From: Jezberella montanilacus
GTDB taxonomy: Bacteria > Pseudomonadota > Gammaproteobacteria > Burkholderiales > Burkholderiaceae_B
NCBI RefSeq assembly: GCF_003003055.1
Contig: NZ_PVTV01000015.1
Span: 62,001-126,000 of the forward strand
Direction: 5' to 3'
DNA length: 64,000 bases
The position numbers were made by a program, and so were the translations under genes. A model generated the notes under the pieces. It saw only the letters and a list, made by a program, of their open reading frames with translations, was not told the origin of the DNA and searched no databases. Below are positions 53,047 through 62,483 of this stretch, in pieces (the first letter of the stretch is position 1; each line of letters opens with the position of its first letter).

Positions 53047-54021
53047 TTAATGGCTTGAACTTATTCGGTGATCCATTAACAGCCACGCCAGTCGAGCCGC
53101 GACTCTGGCTGTCTGATCATCTATATCCAAACGGGGGTTGAGCTCAGCAATATCGGCAATTCGCATCTTGCCACTATTTTTTACATGCAGAGCAATTGCC
53201 TCAATGACAGCCAGCGGGACACCGTAGGCTGCGGGGGCCGACACGCCAGGCGCGACACTGGCAGGCAGAACATCCAAATCGATCGTCAAATAGACGTCAT
53301 CAGCATCAGCGAGCAAGCGATCCAGACGCTGAATCAAAGCGCCATCACCAATACTTTGCAGCGCGGTGTCTTCGACAACATCTGTTCGCAACGACGCCGC
53401 GCGTGCGTATAACGCAGGTGTATTGGCCAGTTTAGATACCCCCCAACAGGCGTATTGCAAAGGTCGATGGTCATTTGTGCAATCTTGCGCAATCTGATCA
53501 AACGCTGTCCCCGAATTAGCCGGACGACTGGTTCTCAAATCAAAATGCGCATCAAGGTTCAAAACCAGTAAACGACGATTCGGCTGATCGGTTTGCTGTG
53601 CGACAAGCCAAGTCTTCAAACCAAGATAGGTACCCCAGGCAACTTCATGCCCCCCACCGAGCACGACCGGGTGGACACCTTGCCGCATGACACCGGCTAC
53701 TTTGACACCTAAGGCGAGCTGGGCCGACTCAAGATCACCGTTCTCGCAGATTACGTCGCCGCAGTCCCAAATCTCGCTGAAATGATGAGCAGGCAGACCA
53801 GCCATTCTTTTTTTAATGGCGAAGGGCCCTTGAGCAGCACCAACTCTTCCCTTGTTACGCTCAACCCCTGCATCAGACGCGAAACCGATCAATGCAGCGG
53901 CTCGTTCTGGTAGGCCTTGGGCACCTATTTTGACGATCTGAAAGAGTCGTCTGACATCGCCAGACTCTGCACTGTCATCACGGCCGGACCAGATGCTTAG
54001 ATCAATTTTCAAATCCGTCAT
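53047..54021 (-). CDS. hutG: Formimidoylglutamase-like arginase-family hydrolase (HutG)
   Basis: A 324-residue manganese ureohydrolase. The metal sites are visible: GGGHEVAWG (His125), NLDAHFDLR (Asp157, His159, Asp161) and TIDLDVLPASVAPGVSAP. HutG-type proteins remove formamide from N-formimidoyl-glutamate in histidine degradation. No other hut gene is in the window, so agmatinase or a related activity remains possible. The ATG at 54021 overlaps the TGA of the upstream ABC permease by four bases (ATGA), so it is coupled to the amino-acid transporter genes. Confidence 0.8.
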   Translation of the reverse strand: MTDLKIDLSIWSGRDDSAESGDVRRLFQIVKIGAQGLPERAAALIGFASDAGVERNKGRVGAAQGPFAIKKRMAGLPAHHFSEIWDCGDVICENGDLESAQLALGVKVAGVMRQGVHPVVLGGGHEVAWGTYLGLKTWLVAQQTDQPNRRLLVLNLDAHFDLRTSRPANSGTAFDQIAQDCTNDHRPLQYACWGVSKLANTPALYARAASLRTDVVEDTALQSIGDGALIQRLDRLLADADDVYLTIDLDVLPASVAPGVSAPAAYGVPLAVIEAIALHVKNSGKMRIADIAELNPRLDIDDQTARVAARLAWLLMDHRISSSH

Positions 54022-54674
54022 GTTCTTTGTAGTTTTTTTTCGTAGGCTGCCAAAACTGCCGCAGTAGCCGAAGTCAGGGCTAAATAGATCAATGCCACGA
54101 CGAGATAAACCTCGAGTGATCGGTAACTGACACTGATAATTTTTTGTCCTTCGTGCATCAAATCGTGGATGGTAAGAAGCGAAACCAGCGCAGAGTTCTT
54201 TATTAAGGCGATGAACTCGTTACCCAGAGGAGGAATCATCCTGACGAGCGCTTGAGGCAAAATCACTTTACGCATGCTTTGCCAGGGAGAGAGGCCAAGC
54301 GCAATAGCGGCCTCGTGCTGGCCGTGATGGATGGAGCTGATGGCACCACGAACGATCTCGGACACGTAGGCGCCGGCATACAGGCCCAGCCCTAAGACGC
54401 CGCAGACCATGGCTGGTAACAGCAGCCCAAACTGTGGCAAACCAAAAAACCAAATGAACAATTGCACCAGCAATGGCGTACCCCGGATAAAGGTTACGTA
54501 AACGGTACACAAGCCGTATACCAAACGACGATCACGATTCAATCGACCGAGACCAACCAATAATCCAATGAAACAGCCCAATAGCAAAGCCATTGCGGTG
54601 ACTTCGACGGTAACCAGCGCGCCGTTTAGTAAGGATCTCCAGTCCGCCCAGACTGGTGAGAAATCAAGATTCAA
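54018..54674 (-). CDS. Amino-acid ABC transporter permease (HisM/GlnP type)
   Basis: A 218-residue inner-membrane permease with about five hydrophobic segments and the EAA loop motif EAAIALGLSPWQSMRKVILPQALVRM, typical of polar amino-acid importers. It begins with TTG immediately after the TAA of the binding-protein gene, an unusual but consistent start because the family N-terminus (MNLDFSPVW) begins there. The operon continues into hutG. The expected ATPase gene is missing. Confidence 0.9.
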   Translation of the reverse strand: MNLDFSPVWADWRSLLNGALVTVEVTAMALLLGCFIGLLVGLGRLNRDRRLVYGLCTVYVTFIRGTPLLVQLFIWFFGLPQFGLLLPAMVCGVLGLGLYAGAYVSEIVRGAISSIHHGQHEAAIALGLSPWQSMRKVILPQALVRMIPPLGNEFIALIKNSALVSLLTIHDLMHEGQKIISVSYRSLEVYLVVALIYLALTSATAAVLAAYEKKLQRT

Positions 54675-55421
54675 TTATTTTGCCTGCGATTCAAACCATT
54701 TTTTTACGAGTTGATCGTAAGTACCTTCGGCTTTGACCTTTACAAGCGCAGCGTTAATCGCTTTGGTTGTTTCAGGCTGATTTTGTGGAATCGCCATCCC
54801 ATAATCTTCGACTGTAATTTGCTCGGGCAACACGATCATATCGGGGTGCGTCTGGGCATACAGTTTTGCCGCTGGTTTGCCAGTCACCGCAGCGTCGGCT
54901 CTGCCAATCTGAGCCAAATTGAACATTTCTTGATTTTTCTCAACTTCGACCCGTTCGACTTTAGGGAAGTTGTCTTTTAAAAAATTGACTGATTTGGTGC
55001 CAACTTGAACGGCCACCTTCTTGCCATCCATATCTTTAAGTGTCTTGATTGCACCGTCTTTTTTTGTGAGTACCACCAAGCCACCCGCGTAGTAAGCATC
55101 ACTGAAGTCGACAACCTTGCGCCTCTCATCAGTAATATAAATCGCGGATACAGCCATATCTGCTCGACCTGATTGCAACGCAGGAATCAAACCTTTGAAA
55201 TCGATATCAATCCATTCTATTTTCCGACCCATCGCCCGACCAAGTGCTTCAACTAGATCGATGTCGAATCCAGTGCGCTGCCCGTCTTTGACGAACTCCA
55301 TCGGAGGGAAAGTGGCATCAGTGACCACACGAAGCGTGGCGTTGTCGGCATAAGCCAACGACCCCAGTAACGAGCTAGTCAAAAGCACACAGGCAGCGAA
55401 AAAACGGCGACGGATTAGCAT
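54675..55421 (-). CDS. Periplasmic amino-acid-binding protein of an ABC importer
   Basis: A 248-residue exported protein (signal RRRFFAACVLLTSSLLGSLAYA). The SBP family 3 signature FPPMEFVKDGQRTGFDIDLVEAL and the ADMAVSAIYITDERRKVVDFSDAYY block match polar amino-acid receptors such as GlnH/HisJ. It is first in the operon with the permease and hutG, so histidine or glutamate derivatives are plausible ligands. ATP-binding subunit not found in the cluster. Confidence 0.92.
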   Translation of the reverse strand: MLIRRRFFAACVLLTSSLLGSLAYADNATLRVVTDATFPPMEFVKDGQRTGFDIDLVEALGRAMGRKIEWIDIDFKGLIPALQSGRADMAVSAIYITDERRKVVDFSDAYYAGGLVVLTKKDGAIKTLKDMDGKKVAVQVGTKSVNFLKDNFPKVERVEVEKNQEMFNLAQIGRADAAVTGKPAAKLYAQTHPDMIVLPEQITVEDYGMAIPQNQPETTKAINAALVKVKAEGTYDQLVKKWFESQAK

Positions 55422-55553
55422 GACAAGTCCTTTAAAGGTTTAATAATCGAATTCTTATAATGCTCAAAGCTTAACGCAAACGCGATAGAGATACTCAACG
55501 CATGCTACCGTAACAGCAAGTAGCGCTGAAAAAAGCAGAAGGATCAGGCATTG

Positions 55554-56423
55554 ATGATAGAAAAATTGGGCCCTATTTTTGCAACTGCGGTTTTTCGGAC
55601 GGTCGCCGCTTTACCGTTGCCGATTGCGCAGCAAATTGGCCGCTTTGTTGGCTGGTTGCTTTGGTGCTTGCCCGGCAGCTATAAAACACGGGCGGCAGAG
55701 AACTTGTCCCGCGCTATCCCTGGGACCACCAGAGCGTCGATCCGCAAAGCCATCATTCCTGTTGGACAGTTGTTTTTTGAAATGCCTTATTGGTGGGTAA
55801 GACGTGACGAACAGTCAGTTAACCGTTATGTCGATTGTGACAACTGGACTCAATTCCAAGAGGCCTTGGCGCTTGGCAAAGGGGTGATTCTGTTATCGCC
55901 GCATGCGGGCTGCTTTGAGCTACTCGGTCCAGTCTACAGCAGTCGATTTCAATCTACCGTGCTATTTCGGCCGCCACGATTACCGTGGCTGCAAGCCTGG
56001 ATAGTGAAGATGCGCAGCCGCGAGAAACTGACGATGGCGCCGGCCAATCAATCTGGTGTGAGAACCTTGGTGAAGACGCTCAAGCGGGGCAATACCGTGG
56101 GTATCCTGCCCGACCAAGTACCCGTTCTAGGCGAAGGCGTTTGGGCACCCTTCTTTGGTCGACCGGCCTATACGATGACCTTAGTCGAGCGTCTGCAAAG
56201 TCTGACAGGAGCAACCATTTTTATTCTTGGGGCCAAACGTCATACAAAAGGCTGCGGCTTCACGATTCTGCACAAACGCATGGACGAGCCACTTTCGAGC
56301 GATCCAGTCGAGGCCGCGACACAAATGAATGCCGAAATGGAGGCCATGATCCGTCAAATGCCTGACCAGTATCTGTGGGGATATAACCGGTTTCGTCAGC
56401 CCCGGGCCAAGGATGACCGCTAA
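55554..56423 (+). CDS. LpxL/HtrB-family lysophospholipid or lipid A acyltransferase
   Basis: A 289-residue inner-membrane acyltransferase. The catalytic motif is His117-x4-Glu122 (HAGCFE), and the conserved PDQVPVLGEGVWAPFFGRPAYTM block is typical of late lipid A acyltransferases, which usually have HX4D/E. The ATG at 55554 was preferred to an overlapping TTG at 55551. It is divergent from the SBP gene and convergent with ugpC, leaving four bases between the stops. Whether it acts on lipid A or ornithine-type lipids is not clear. Confidence 0.87.
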   Translation: MIEKLGPIFATAVFRTVAALPLPIAQQIGRFVGWLLWCLPGSYKTRAAENLSRAIPGTTRASIRKAIIPVGQLFFEMPYWWVRRDEQSVNRYVDCDNWTQFQEALALGKGVILLSPHAGCFELLGPVYSSRFQSTVLFRPPRLPWLQAWIVKMRSREKLTMAPANQSGVRTLVKTLKRGNTVGILPDQVPVLGEGVWAPFFGRPAYTMTLVERLQSLTGATIFILGAKRHTKGCGFTILHKRMDEPLSSDPVEAATQMNAEMEAMIRQMPDQYLWGYNRFRQPRAKDDR

Positions 56424-56427
56424 GCAA

Positions 56428-57435
56428 TCACTCAATCCGTTTGCCAGTTACTGCCCCGAAATGATGGCTATAACCCTCGCGTGGTTTGACTTTGAGGGTC
56501 GATCCAAGCGCTGGGTTCAGGTGATCGTCATAGGAACGCAAAATAAGTTGATTCGCGCCCAAGGAGCAATAAATCAAGCGCTCAGCCCCAAGCATTTCAA
56601 CCGCTTCGACGCTGACGGACCAGCCATCAACGTCGATGTCCAAGTGTTCAGGCCGAATCCCTAAAACTTGTCCCGACGGCACGCCTGCAATGTTCTTAAG
56701 CAAGTTCATTGGCGGAGACCCCATGAAACTTGCCACGAAAACAGACGCTGGCCTCTGGTAGACCTCTTTAGGTGTGCCAAACTGCTCAACGACACCAGCG
56801 TTGAGCACAATCATCCTTTGTGCGAGCGTCATCGCTTCGACTTGATCATGCGTAACGAATAAAGAGGTAATCCCCAAGTCGCGATGCAGCTTTTGAATTT
56901 CTAGCCGTGTGTGTGCCCTGAGCTTCGCATCGAGATTGGACAAAGGCTCATCAAAGAGAAATACCTTTGGCTGTCGGACAATGGCACGCCCCATTGCAAC
57001 TCGTTGACGTTGTCCTCCCGACAGGGCGCGAGGCTTACGATCCAAGTAAGGGGCTAGCTCGAGAATAGCTGCTACTTTATCAACACGGGCGCGGATTTCA
57101 GTTTCTGGCATTTTTGCGATTTTTAATCCATAGGCCATGTTGTCAAACACAGACATATGCGGATAGAGCGCGTAGTTTTGAAACACCATGGCAATATCCC
57201 GCTCAGCCGGCTCAAGCCCATTAACGATTTTGTCGCCGATCGCAATCGTCCCATCAGAAATCTCTTCCAGACCCGCCACCATCCTCAATAAAGTCGACTT
57301 ACCACAACCTGAGGGACCGACGATCACAACAAATTCACCATCTTCAACTTGAGCAGTCAAATCATGAATGACCTGAACACCGGCCCGGGCATTACCGTAC
57401 TGCTTTTTAACGTGCGTAAAGGTGATGGATGCCAT
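56428..57435 (-). CDS. ugpC: sn-Glycerol-3-phosphate ABC transporter ATPase (UgpC)
   Basis: A 335-residue ABC ATPase: Walker [10 protein letters not shown], signature [14 protein letters not shown], Walker B VFLFDEP, and a C-terminal TOBE/MalK-like regulatory domain. Together with the three upstream genes it forms the complete importer. It is last in the reverse ugpB-ugpA-ugpE-ugpC operon. The same ATPase fold serves many sugar importers, so the name relies on the neighbours. Confidence 0.92.
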   Translation of the reverse strand: MASITFTHVKKQYGNARAGVQVIHDLTAQVEDGEFVVIVGPSGCGKSTLLRMVAGLEEISDGTIAIGDKIVNGLEPAERDIAMVFQNYALYPHMSVFDNMAYGLKIAKMPETEIRARVDKVAAILELAPYLDRKPRALSGGQRQRVAMGRAIVRQPKVFLFDEPLSNLDAKLRAHTRLEIQKLHRDLGITSLFVTHDQVEAMTLAQRMIVLNAGVVEQFGTPKEVYQRPASVFVASFMGSPPMNLLKNIAGVPSGQVLGIRPEHLDIDVDGWSVSVEAVEMLGAERLIYCSLGANQLILRSYDDHLNPALGSTLKVKPREGYSHHFGAVTGKRIE

Positions 57436-57439
57436 AGGA

Positions 57440-58294
57440 TTATTTCTCTGAGTCGACCAGGCCCTTAACGAACCATTTTTGCATCAACATAATGATGATC
57501 ATGGGTGGGATCATTGCCAACACGACGTTAGCCATGACGATATTCCAGTCGGGAGTGGATTCTGTCGAAATCAAACGACGAATGCCCATTACCACAGGAT
57601 ACATGTCCTCACTCGTCGTCACTAGCAAGGGCCATAAATACTGATTCCAGCCATAGATAAACTGAATCACAAAAAGTGCGGCGATACTTGTTTTTGACAG
57701 CGGAAGCAACACATCCCAAAAAAACCGCATCGGCCCCGCACCATCCATTCTTGCAGCTTCGGTGAGCTCGTCGGGCACGGTAAGAAAAAACTGTCGAAAC
57801 AAAAACGTTGCCGTAGCCGAGGCGATCAAAGGGATCGTTAGCCCTGCGTAGCTATTAAGAAGGCCCAGTGTTGCGACCACATCATAAGTGGGACCTATCC
57901 TTACTTCTACCGGCAACATCAAGGTCACAAAGACCATCCAAAAAACCAGGCCACGCAGCGGAAACCTGAAATAAACAATTGCAAAAGCCGATAAAAGCGA
58001 GATGGCGATCTTCCCAATCGAAATAATGAGCGCACTGATCAAGCTGACTTTCATCATCGGCCAGGCGGGTACGATCACACCGCCCTGAAACGATGGCCCC
58101 CCAAACAATGCCAGTCGATAAGTGTCCATAAAATGACTACTAGGCATCAACGAAATCGGTGATGCGCGGGCGATTTCTTCGGCTGACTGTGTTGAAGCGA
58201 TCACCGTGATATAGAGCGGTAAGGCGACCGTCAACACGCCCAGGAGCAGCACGAGGTGCGATAGCCAAGTTAAACCGGATTTGCGCTCAACCAT
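57440..58294 (-). CDS. ugpE: Glycerol-3-phosphate ABC transporter permease (UgpE)
   Basis: A 284-residue permease with about six transmembrane segments; the EAA loop is [26 protein letters not shown]. It is four bases upstream of ugpC and ten bases downstream of ugpA. It pairs with UgpA to form the channel. UgpE assignment comes from its sequence pattern and its gene order. Confidence 0.92.
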   Translation of the reverse strand: MVERKSGLTWLSHLVLLLGVLTVALPLYITVIASTQSAEEIARASPISLMPSSHFMDTYRLALFGGPSFQGGVIVPAWPMMKVSLISALIISIGKIAISLLSAFAIVYFRFPLRGLVFWMVFVTLMLPVEVRIGPTYDVVATLGLLNSYAGLTIPLIASATATFLFRQFFLTVPDELTEAARMDGAGPMRFFWDVLLPLSKTSIAALFVIQFIYGWNQYLWPLLVTTSEDMYPVVMGIRRLISTESTPDWNIVMANVVLAMIPPMIIIMLMQKWFVKGLVDSEK

Positions 58295-58303
58295 TCAGTG
58301 TGC

Positions 58304-59188
58304 TCACGAATATTGGACTTGACGCTCAACGAAGCGAAACTGAACCACTGTCAGCACGATAACCAGGATCATTAGAATCACAGACTGCGCAGCGGATCCG
58401 CCCATATCCATCGCTTTGAAACCATCGTAGTACACCCGATAAACGAGGGTGGAAGTAGCGGTACCCGGACCACCGTGGGTCGTCGCATCAATAATAGAGA
58501 AGGTCTCAAAGAAAGCATAAACAACATTAATGACCAACAAAAAAAACGTAGTTGGCGATAACAGTGGGAACGCGATCGTCCAGAACCTACGCCAGGGTGA
58601 CGCACCATCAATGGCCGCAGCTTCGATTAAAGACTTGGGGATGGATTGCAATCCCGCAAGAAAAAACAAAAAATTGTAGGAAATCTGCTTCCAGACTGCC
58701 GCGATAACGATCAGCGTCATGGCGTTGCCCGTGTTTAGCAATTGATTCCAGTTAATACCGATGCTTTTGAGTGCAAAGGCGACAACGCCCATGGGTGACG
58801 CGAACATAAACAACCAAAGCACCCCCGCCACTGCTGGAGCGATCGCGTAGGGGCCAATCAGTAGCGTACGATAAAAACCGGTCCCGACAACAATGCTGTT
58901 GGCCATTACCGCCAGAAGCAAGGCAAGTGACAAACCAATCGACGCAACCAGAATGGCGAATATCGCAGTGGTGTAAAACGATTCGAGATAGGTCGAATCA
59001 CTAAAAAGCCGTTCGAAATTCTCAGCACCGACAAACTCCACTGAGGTCCCGAAGGCATCCTGCGACAAGACGCTTTGATAAAGCGCCTGAGCCGCCGGCC
59101 AGAAAAAAAAGATCAGTATCACGATCATTTGCGGCGCAATCAGCACCCACGGTAACCATCGTGATTTAAACCGGACTTTTTTTTCCAT
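58304..59188 (-). CDS. ugpA: Glycerol-3-phosphate ABC transporter permease (UgpA)
   Basis: A 294-residue permease with about six transmembrane segments and the EAA loop SLIEAAAIDGASPWRRFWTIAFPLL. The N-terminus is KSRWLPWVLIAPQMIVILIFFFWP, typical of UgpA. It follows ugpB by eight bases and precedes ugpE. Confidence 0.92.
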   Translation of the reverse strand: MEKKVRFKSRWLPWVLIAPQMIVILIFFFWPAAQALYQSVLSQDAFGTSVEFVGAENFERLFSDSTYLESFYTTAIFAILVASIGLSLALLLAVMANSIVVGTGFYRTLLIGPYAIAPAVAGVLWLFMFASPMGVVAFALKSIGINWNQLLNTGNAMTLIVIAAVWKQISYNFLFFLAGLQSIPKSLIEAAAIDGASPWRRFWTIAFPLLSPTTFFLLVINVVYAFFETFSIIDATTHGGPGTATSTLVYRVYYDGFKAMDMGGSAAQSVILMILVIVLTVVQFRFVERQVQYS

Positions 59189-59196
59189 TGACTTAA

Positions 59197-60522
59197 TTAT
59201 TTGCTATTGGCTTTTTCGAAACGCTCCAACTGCTCATTACCGCGCTTCACCGCGGTGTCGAGTGCTTCTTTGCTGCTCTTCTTGCCTGACCAGACCTGCT
59301 CGAGCTCTTCGTCGATAATGGTTCTAATCTGAACAAAGTTACCCAAACGGATCCCGCGCGACTTGTCGGTAGTCTTGCGAATCATTTGAGTGACCGCAAC
59401 GTCAGTACCTGGGTTTTCCTTGTAAAAGCCAGACTTGTCAGTCAGCTCATAAGCAGCAATCGTGACGGGCAGATAACCGGTACGCTGGTGGCTTGCAGCA
59501 GCAACTTCTGGCTTTGACAAATAAGCGAAGAACTGGGCAACGCCTTTGTAATGATCGGCTGGCTTGCCGGCCATTGTCCATAAGCTCGCACCGCCAATCA
59601 CAGTATTTTGCGGGGCGCCTTTGACGTCTTGGTAGTAAGGCAATGTGGAAATACCAAAGGCAAATTTGCCGCTGCGCTTGACATCGGCATACGTCGCTGA
59701 TGACCCTGTGATCATGGCGCAGTCGCCTGACACAAAGCTATTGGTCGCAGCACTCGCGCGACCGTTATATTTGAACAGACCTTCTTTCGACCACTTTTCG
59801 AGATTACCAATGTGGCGCTGTTGCAGCGGGGCATTGAAAGCCAGGCGAGTATTGAGCCCTTTCATACCGTTACCCAAGGTGGCGAATTCAGTGTCATGCC
59901 AGGCACTGAAACTTTCAAGCTGCACCCAGCTCATCCAACTCGTCGTGTAAGGGCATGTGCTACCTGACGCCTTGAGCTTGGTCATCACGTTTTCCATGTC
60001 TGCCCAGGTAACGGGGGGCTTCTCGGGATCCAGTCCTGACGCTTTGAAAGCATCTTTGTTGTAATACAGCACAGTTGTTGAGCTGTTAAAAGGAAAGCTC
60101 AATACTTCGCCGTTAGGTGCCGTGTAATAGCCAATCACTGCAGGCACATAGTCGGTGGGCTTGAACGTAATACCAGCCTTTTTCATGACTTCCGTCACGG
60201 GCATGATGGTGTTTTTACTTGCCATCATCGTGGCTGTGCCGACTTCAAACACCTGCAAAATGTCAGGCTGGTTGCCCGCACGAAACGCCGCGGCCGCCGC
60301 TGTCATGGCTTCGTCGTAGCTGCCTTTAAGCACTGGCACGACTTTATACTCAGTTTGGCTTTCATTGAAGTTTTTGGCGAGATCGTTAACCCAGCCTTCA
60401 AGCGCTCCCGACATGGCATGCCACCAGATGATTTCGGTAGCGGCCTGCGAAGTTGTTGGTGCGGCGACAGCTGCGACAGTAAGGCAGGCACTTGCAGCGA
60501 AGCGAGAAATATTCAGTTTCAT
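59197..60522 (-). CDS. ugpB: sn-Glycerol-3-phosphate-binding periplasmic protein (UgpB)
   Basis: A 441-residue exported receptor with signal MKLNISRFAASACLTVAA (cleavage near SQA). The family start EIIWWHAMSGALEGWVNDLAKNFN and the SGDCAMITGSSATYADVKRSGKF region match UgpB, which binds glycerol-3-phosphate or glycerophosphodiesters. A GGGGA Shine-Dalgarno precedes the ATG at 60522. First gene of the ugpBAEC operon; expression in other bacteria is under PhoB control, and a Pho-box-like repeat lies upstream. Confidence 0.93.
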   Translation of the reverse strand: MKLNISRFAASACLTVAAVAAPTTSQAATEIIWWHAMSGALEGWVNDLAKNFNESQTEYKVVPVLKGSYDEAMTAAAAAFRAGNQPDILQVFEVGTATMMASKNTIMPVTEVMKKAGITFKPTDYVPAVIGYYTAPNGEVLSFPFNSSTTVLYYNKDAFKASGLDPEKPPVTWADMENVMTKLKASGSTCPYTTSWMSWVQLESFSAWHDTEFATLGNGMKGLNTRLAFNAPLQQRHIGNLEKWSKEGLFKYNGRASAATNSFVSGDCAMITGSSATYADVKRSGKFAFGISTLPYYQDVKGAPQNTVIGGASLWTMAGKPADHYKGVAQFFAYLSKPEVAAASHQRTGYLPVTIAAYELTDKSGFYKENPGTDVAVTQMIRKTTDKSRGIRLGNFVQIRTIIDEELEQVWSGKKSSKEALDTAVKRGNEQLERFEKANSK

Positions 60523-60569
60523 GGTGTCCCCAATGAAGGCAATGTAAAGAAGTGACTTTACCGTTGGTA

Positions 60570-60608
60570 TGTGACATATTTACTTCAATTGTGTCACAAA
60601 CATGTCAC
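60570..60608. promoter_or_regulatory. Pho-box-like repeats upstream of ugpB
   Basis: TGTCAC occurs at 60592-60597 and 60603-60608, exactly 11 bases apart as in a PhoB direct repeat, about 70-86 bases upstream of the ugpB ATG. A reverse TGTGACA at 60570-60576 makes a 7-bp inverted repeat with TGTCACA at 60592-60598. The direct repeat points away from ugpB, so the match to the PhoB consensus is imperfect. Confidence 0.45.
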
Positions 60609-60662
60609 GAATTAATCCCGAATCCGGGTAAACCCGAGAACGACTTCCACAGTAGATTTTGA

Positions 60663-61316
60663 TCAGTGGTAGGTGCTGCTGGATTCATGGGTCGTCGGGA
60701 AGTCATCCCCAGAGGGGGCCTCCACCGGATTGACCGAAACAGTGATGGTAATGAACCACTGGGCATGCCCCGCCACTGCGTTAAGAAGGGAGTGCAACCC
60801 CAAACCGAGATCCCGAGCGAGCGTCACATTGAACGATTCACGCCCGGTCGGTAAGAAAGTCAAAGTAATTGTTTCCAGGGAGTGCTCACAAGAAGCCTCG
60901 TTAACAAGCACTGGGGGAACATCCACCCCTAGCAAATTACCGTCTTGTGACCGCTCTTGGAAGGGCATACCCTGAGTAGCGACCGATGATAACTTTGGCG
61001 GTGGCGGAGGATTAACCGAGATTTTGACCCCATCGCCTTGTTCAACTGATGTGTCACCCATCTCGACGGACGATTGATTGCTCGTATTGACGATATGATC
61101 ATTTGCGGATTCGGGAGGCGGGATTCGGCCAATCGGGCCCTCAATCTTCAGAAAAAGAGAGAGATGTTCAAGCACGAAGCGACAAACGCGCCGTGTTAAA
61201 ACAAGGCTCAAATGCTTATCTGCGCCCAAATTCATGCGCATCAGCATCCTATCTTCCTGATCAAGGTACATCACCTGAATTTGCGAGATTTCCATTACAT
61301 CTATTGATTCTGGCAC
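60663..61316 (-). CDS. Hypothetical protein (function not recognised)
   Basis: A frame of up to 217 residues on the minus strand. The N-terminal part (MEISQIQVMYLDQEDRMLMRMN, then LSLVLTRRVCRFVLEHL) resembles short uncharacterised bacterial proteins with a YLDQEDRLL...LTRR pattern, as I recall; the middle is Pro/Ser-rich and probably disordered. No membrane segment, signal or catalytic motif is visible. The first start is a GTG at 61316; an ATG at 61295 is more likely. No clear Shine-Dalgarno was found. It sits between ugpB and a divergent Bug gene. Confidence 0.55.
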   Translation of the reverse strand: MPESIDVMEISQIQVMYLDQEDRMLMRMNLGADKHLSLVLTRRVCRFVLEHLSLFLKIEGPIGRIPPPESANDHIVNTSNQSSVEMGDTSVEQGDGVKISVNPPPPPKLSSVATQGMPFQERSQDGNLLGVDVPPVLVNEASCEHSLETITLTFLPTGRESFNVTLARDLGLGLHSLLNAVAGHAQWFITITVSVNPVEAPSGDDFPTTHESSSTYH

Positions 61317-61472
61317 TTGAGTAATGATACTACTCGTTGAATGCTGTCGCAGCTATCAGCTAAAGTGATTATGTTTTTTAATAGTAGCCAAAGCTTAGCC
61401 CGCTCAATTTGCTCGTGAGTTTGGAAGTAAGATAGTTGAATAATTGACGAACAAGTAGTGTAGAGGATGATA

Positions 61473-62450
61473 ATGATAAAAAGCCTTATTTGCTCCGCAA
61501 CCCTGATCTTGACGGCTTTTCTGGCAACCAACGCCATTTCGGCTAGTTCAGACGCGTATCCCTCCCGTCCAATAAAATTGGTGGTGGCGTATCCGCCAGG
61601 CGGAACGACTGATGTGTTAGCCCGTCTCATTGCGGCGAACTTGTCTGAAAAACTCGGTCAGCAGGTGATTGTCGAAAACAAACCTGGTGGCGGCAACAAT
61701 ATTGGCACGGAGTATGTGGTCAATTCTCCGGCAGATGGCTACACCATGCTACTGGTTAATCCTGCTAATGGCATTAACACGACGCTCTACCCCAAACTGC
61801 ATTTCAATTTCGTCAAAGATATCGTGGGCGTCGCTGGCATTGTTCGCACGCCTAACGTAATGGCAATCACGACAGTTAACCTGCCGGTCAACAATGTGGC
61901 CGAGTTCATTGCATATTGCAAAGCCAATCCGGGTAAGATCAATATGGCCTCATCGGGGAGCGGCACGTCGGTTCACTTGTCGGGCGAGCTTTTCAAATCG
62001 ATGTCTGGCTGTGAGATGACACACGTGCCATACAAGGGCGCAGGTCCAGCACTCACCGATCTGATCGCCGGCCAAGTCCAAGTCATATTTGACAATTTAC
62101 CTTCGTCCGCTCCGCATATTAATAGTGGACGTTTGAAAGCAATTGGCATGACCTCTGCTCAACGCGAACCATCAATGCCCGCTGTGCCCTCAATTGGCGA
62201 GACAATCACTGGCTATGAAGCCACTGCTTGGTTTGGCCTTGGCATGCCGAAAGGATCACCGCGTGAAGCGATTGATCGGATCAATGCAGAGGTTAACAAA
62301 GCACTGGCCGAGCCCAAGATGAAAGAGCGCCTGTTTGAACTAGGCGGCCTCCCCATCCCTGGCACGCCAGAAGACTTTGGTAAAACAATTGCCGACGAAA
62401 CGAAGAAGTGGGCAAAGGTAGTGAAAGACTCTGGCGCTACCGCAGATTAA
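61473..62450 (+). CDS. Bug-family (TctC-like) periplasmic solute-binding receptor, third in window
   Basis: A 325-residue exported receptor. The signal peptide covers SLICSATLILTAFLATNAIS, and the mature opening is YPSRPIKLVVAYPPGGTTDVLARLIAANL with VIVENKPGGGNNIGTEYV. The ATG at 61473 has AGAGG six bases upstream; the ATG at 61467 is too close to it. It is convergent with an SDR gene. No TctA/TctB partners in the window. Ligand unknown, typically a carboxylic acid. Confidence 0.9.
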   Translation: MIKSLICSATLILTAFLATNAISASSDAYPSRPIKLVVAYPPGGTTDVLARLIAANLSEKLGQQVIVENKPGGGNNIGTEYVVNSPADGYTMLLVNPANGINTTLYPKLHFNFVKDIVGVAGIVRTPNVMAITTVNLPVNNVAEFIAYCKANPGKINMASSGSGTSVHLSGELFKSMSGCEMTHVPYKGAGPALTDLIAGQVQVIFDNLPSSAPHINSGRLKAIGMTSAQREPSMPAVPSIGETITGYEATAWFGLGMPKGSPREAIDRINAEVNKALAEPKMKERLFELGGLPIPGTPEDFGKTIADETKKWAKVVKDSGATAD

Positions 62451-62483
62451 GGCCCGATTAGGGGTCTGCATCGCTCGTTCAAA

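Noticed and set aside
60570-60598. CRP-type site (TGTGA-N6-TCACA) before ugpB
   Set aside because: The TGTGACA and TGTCACA arms are separated by 15 bases, too far apart for a CRP site.
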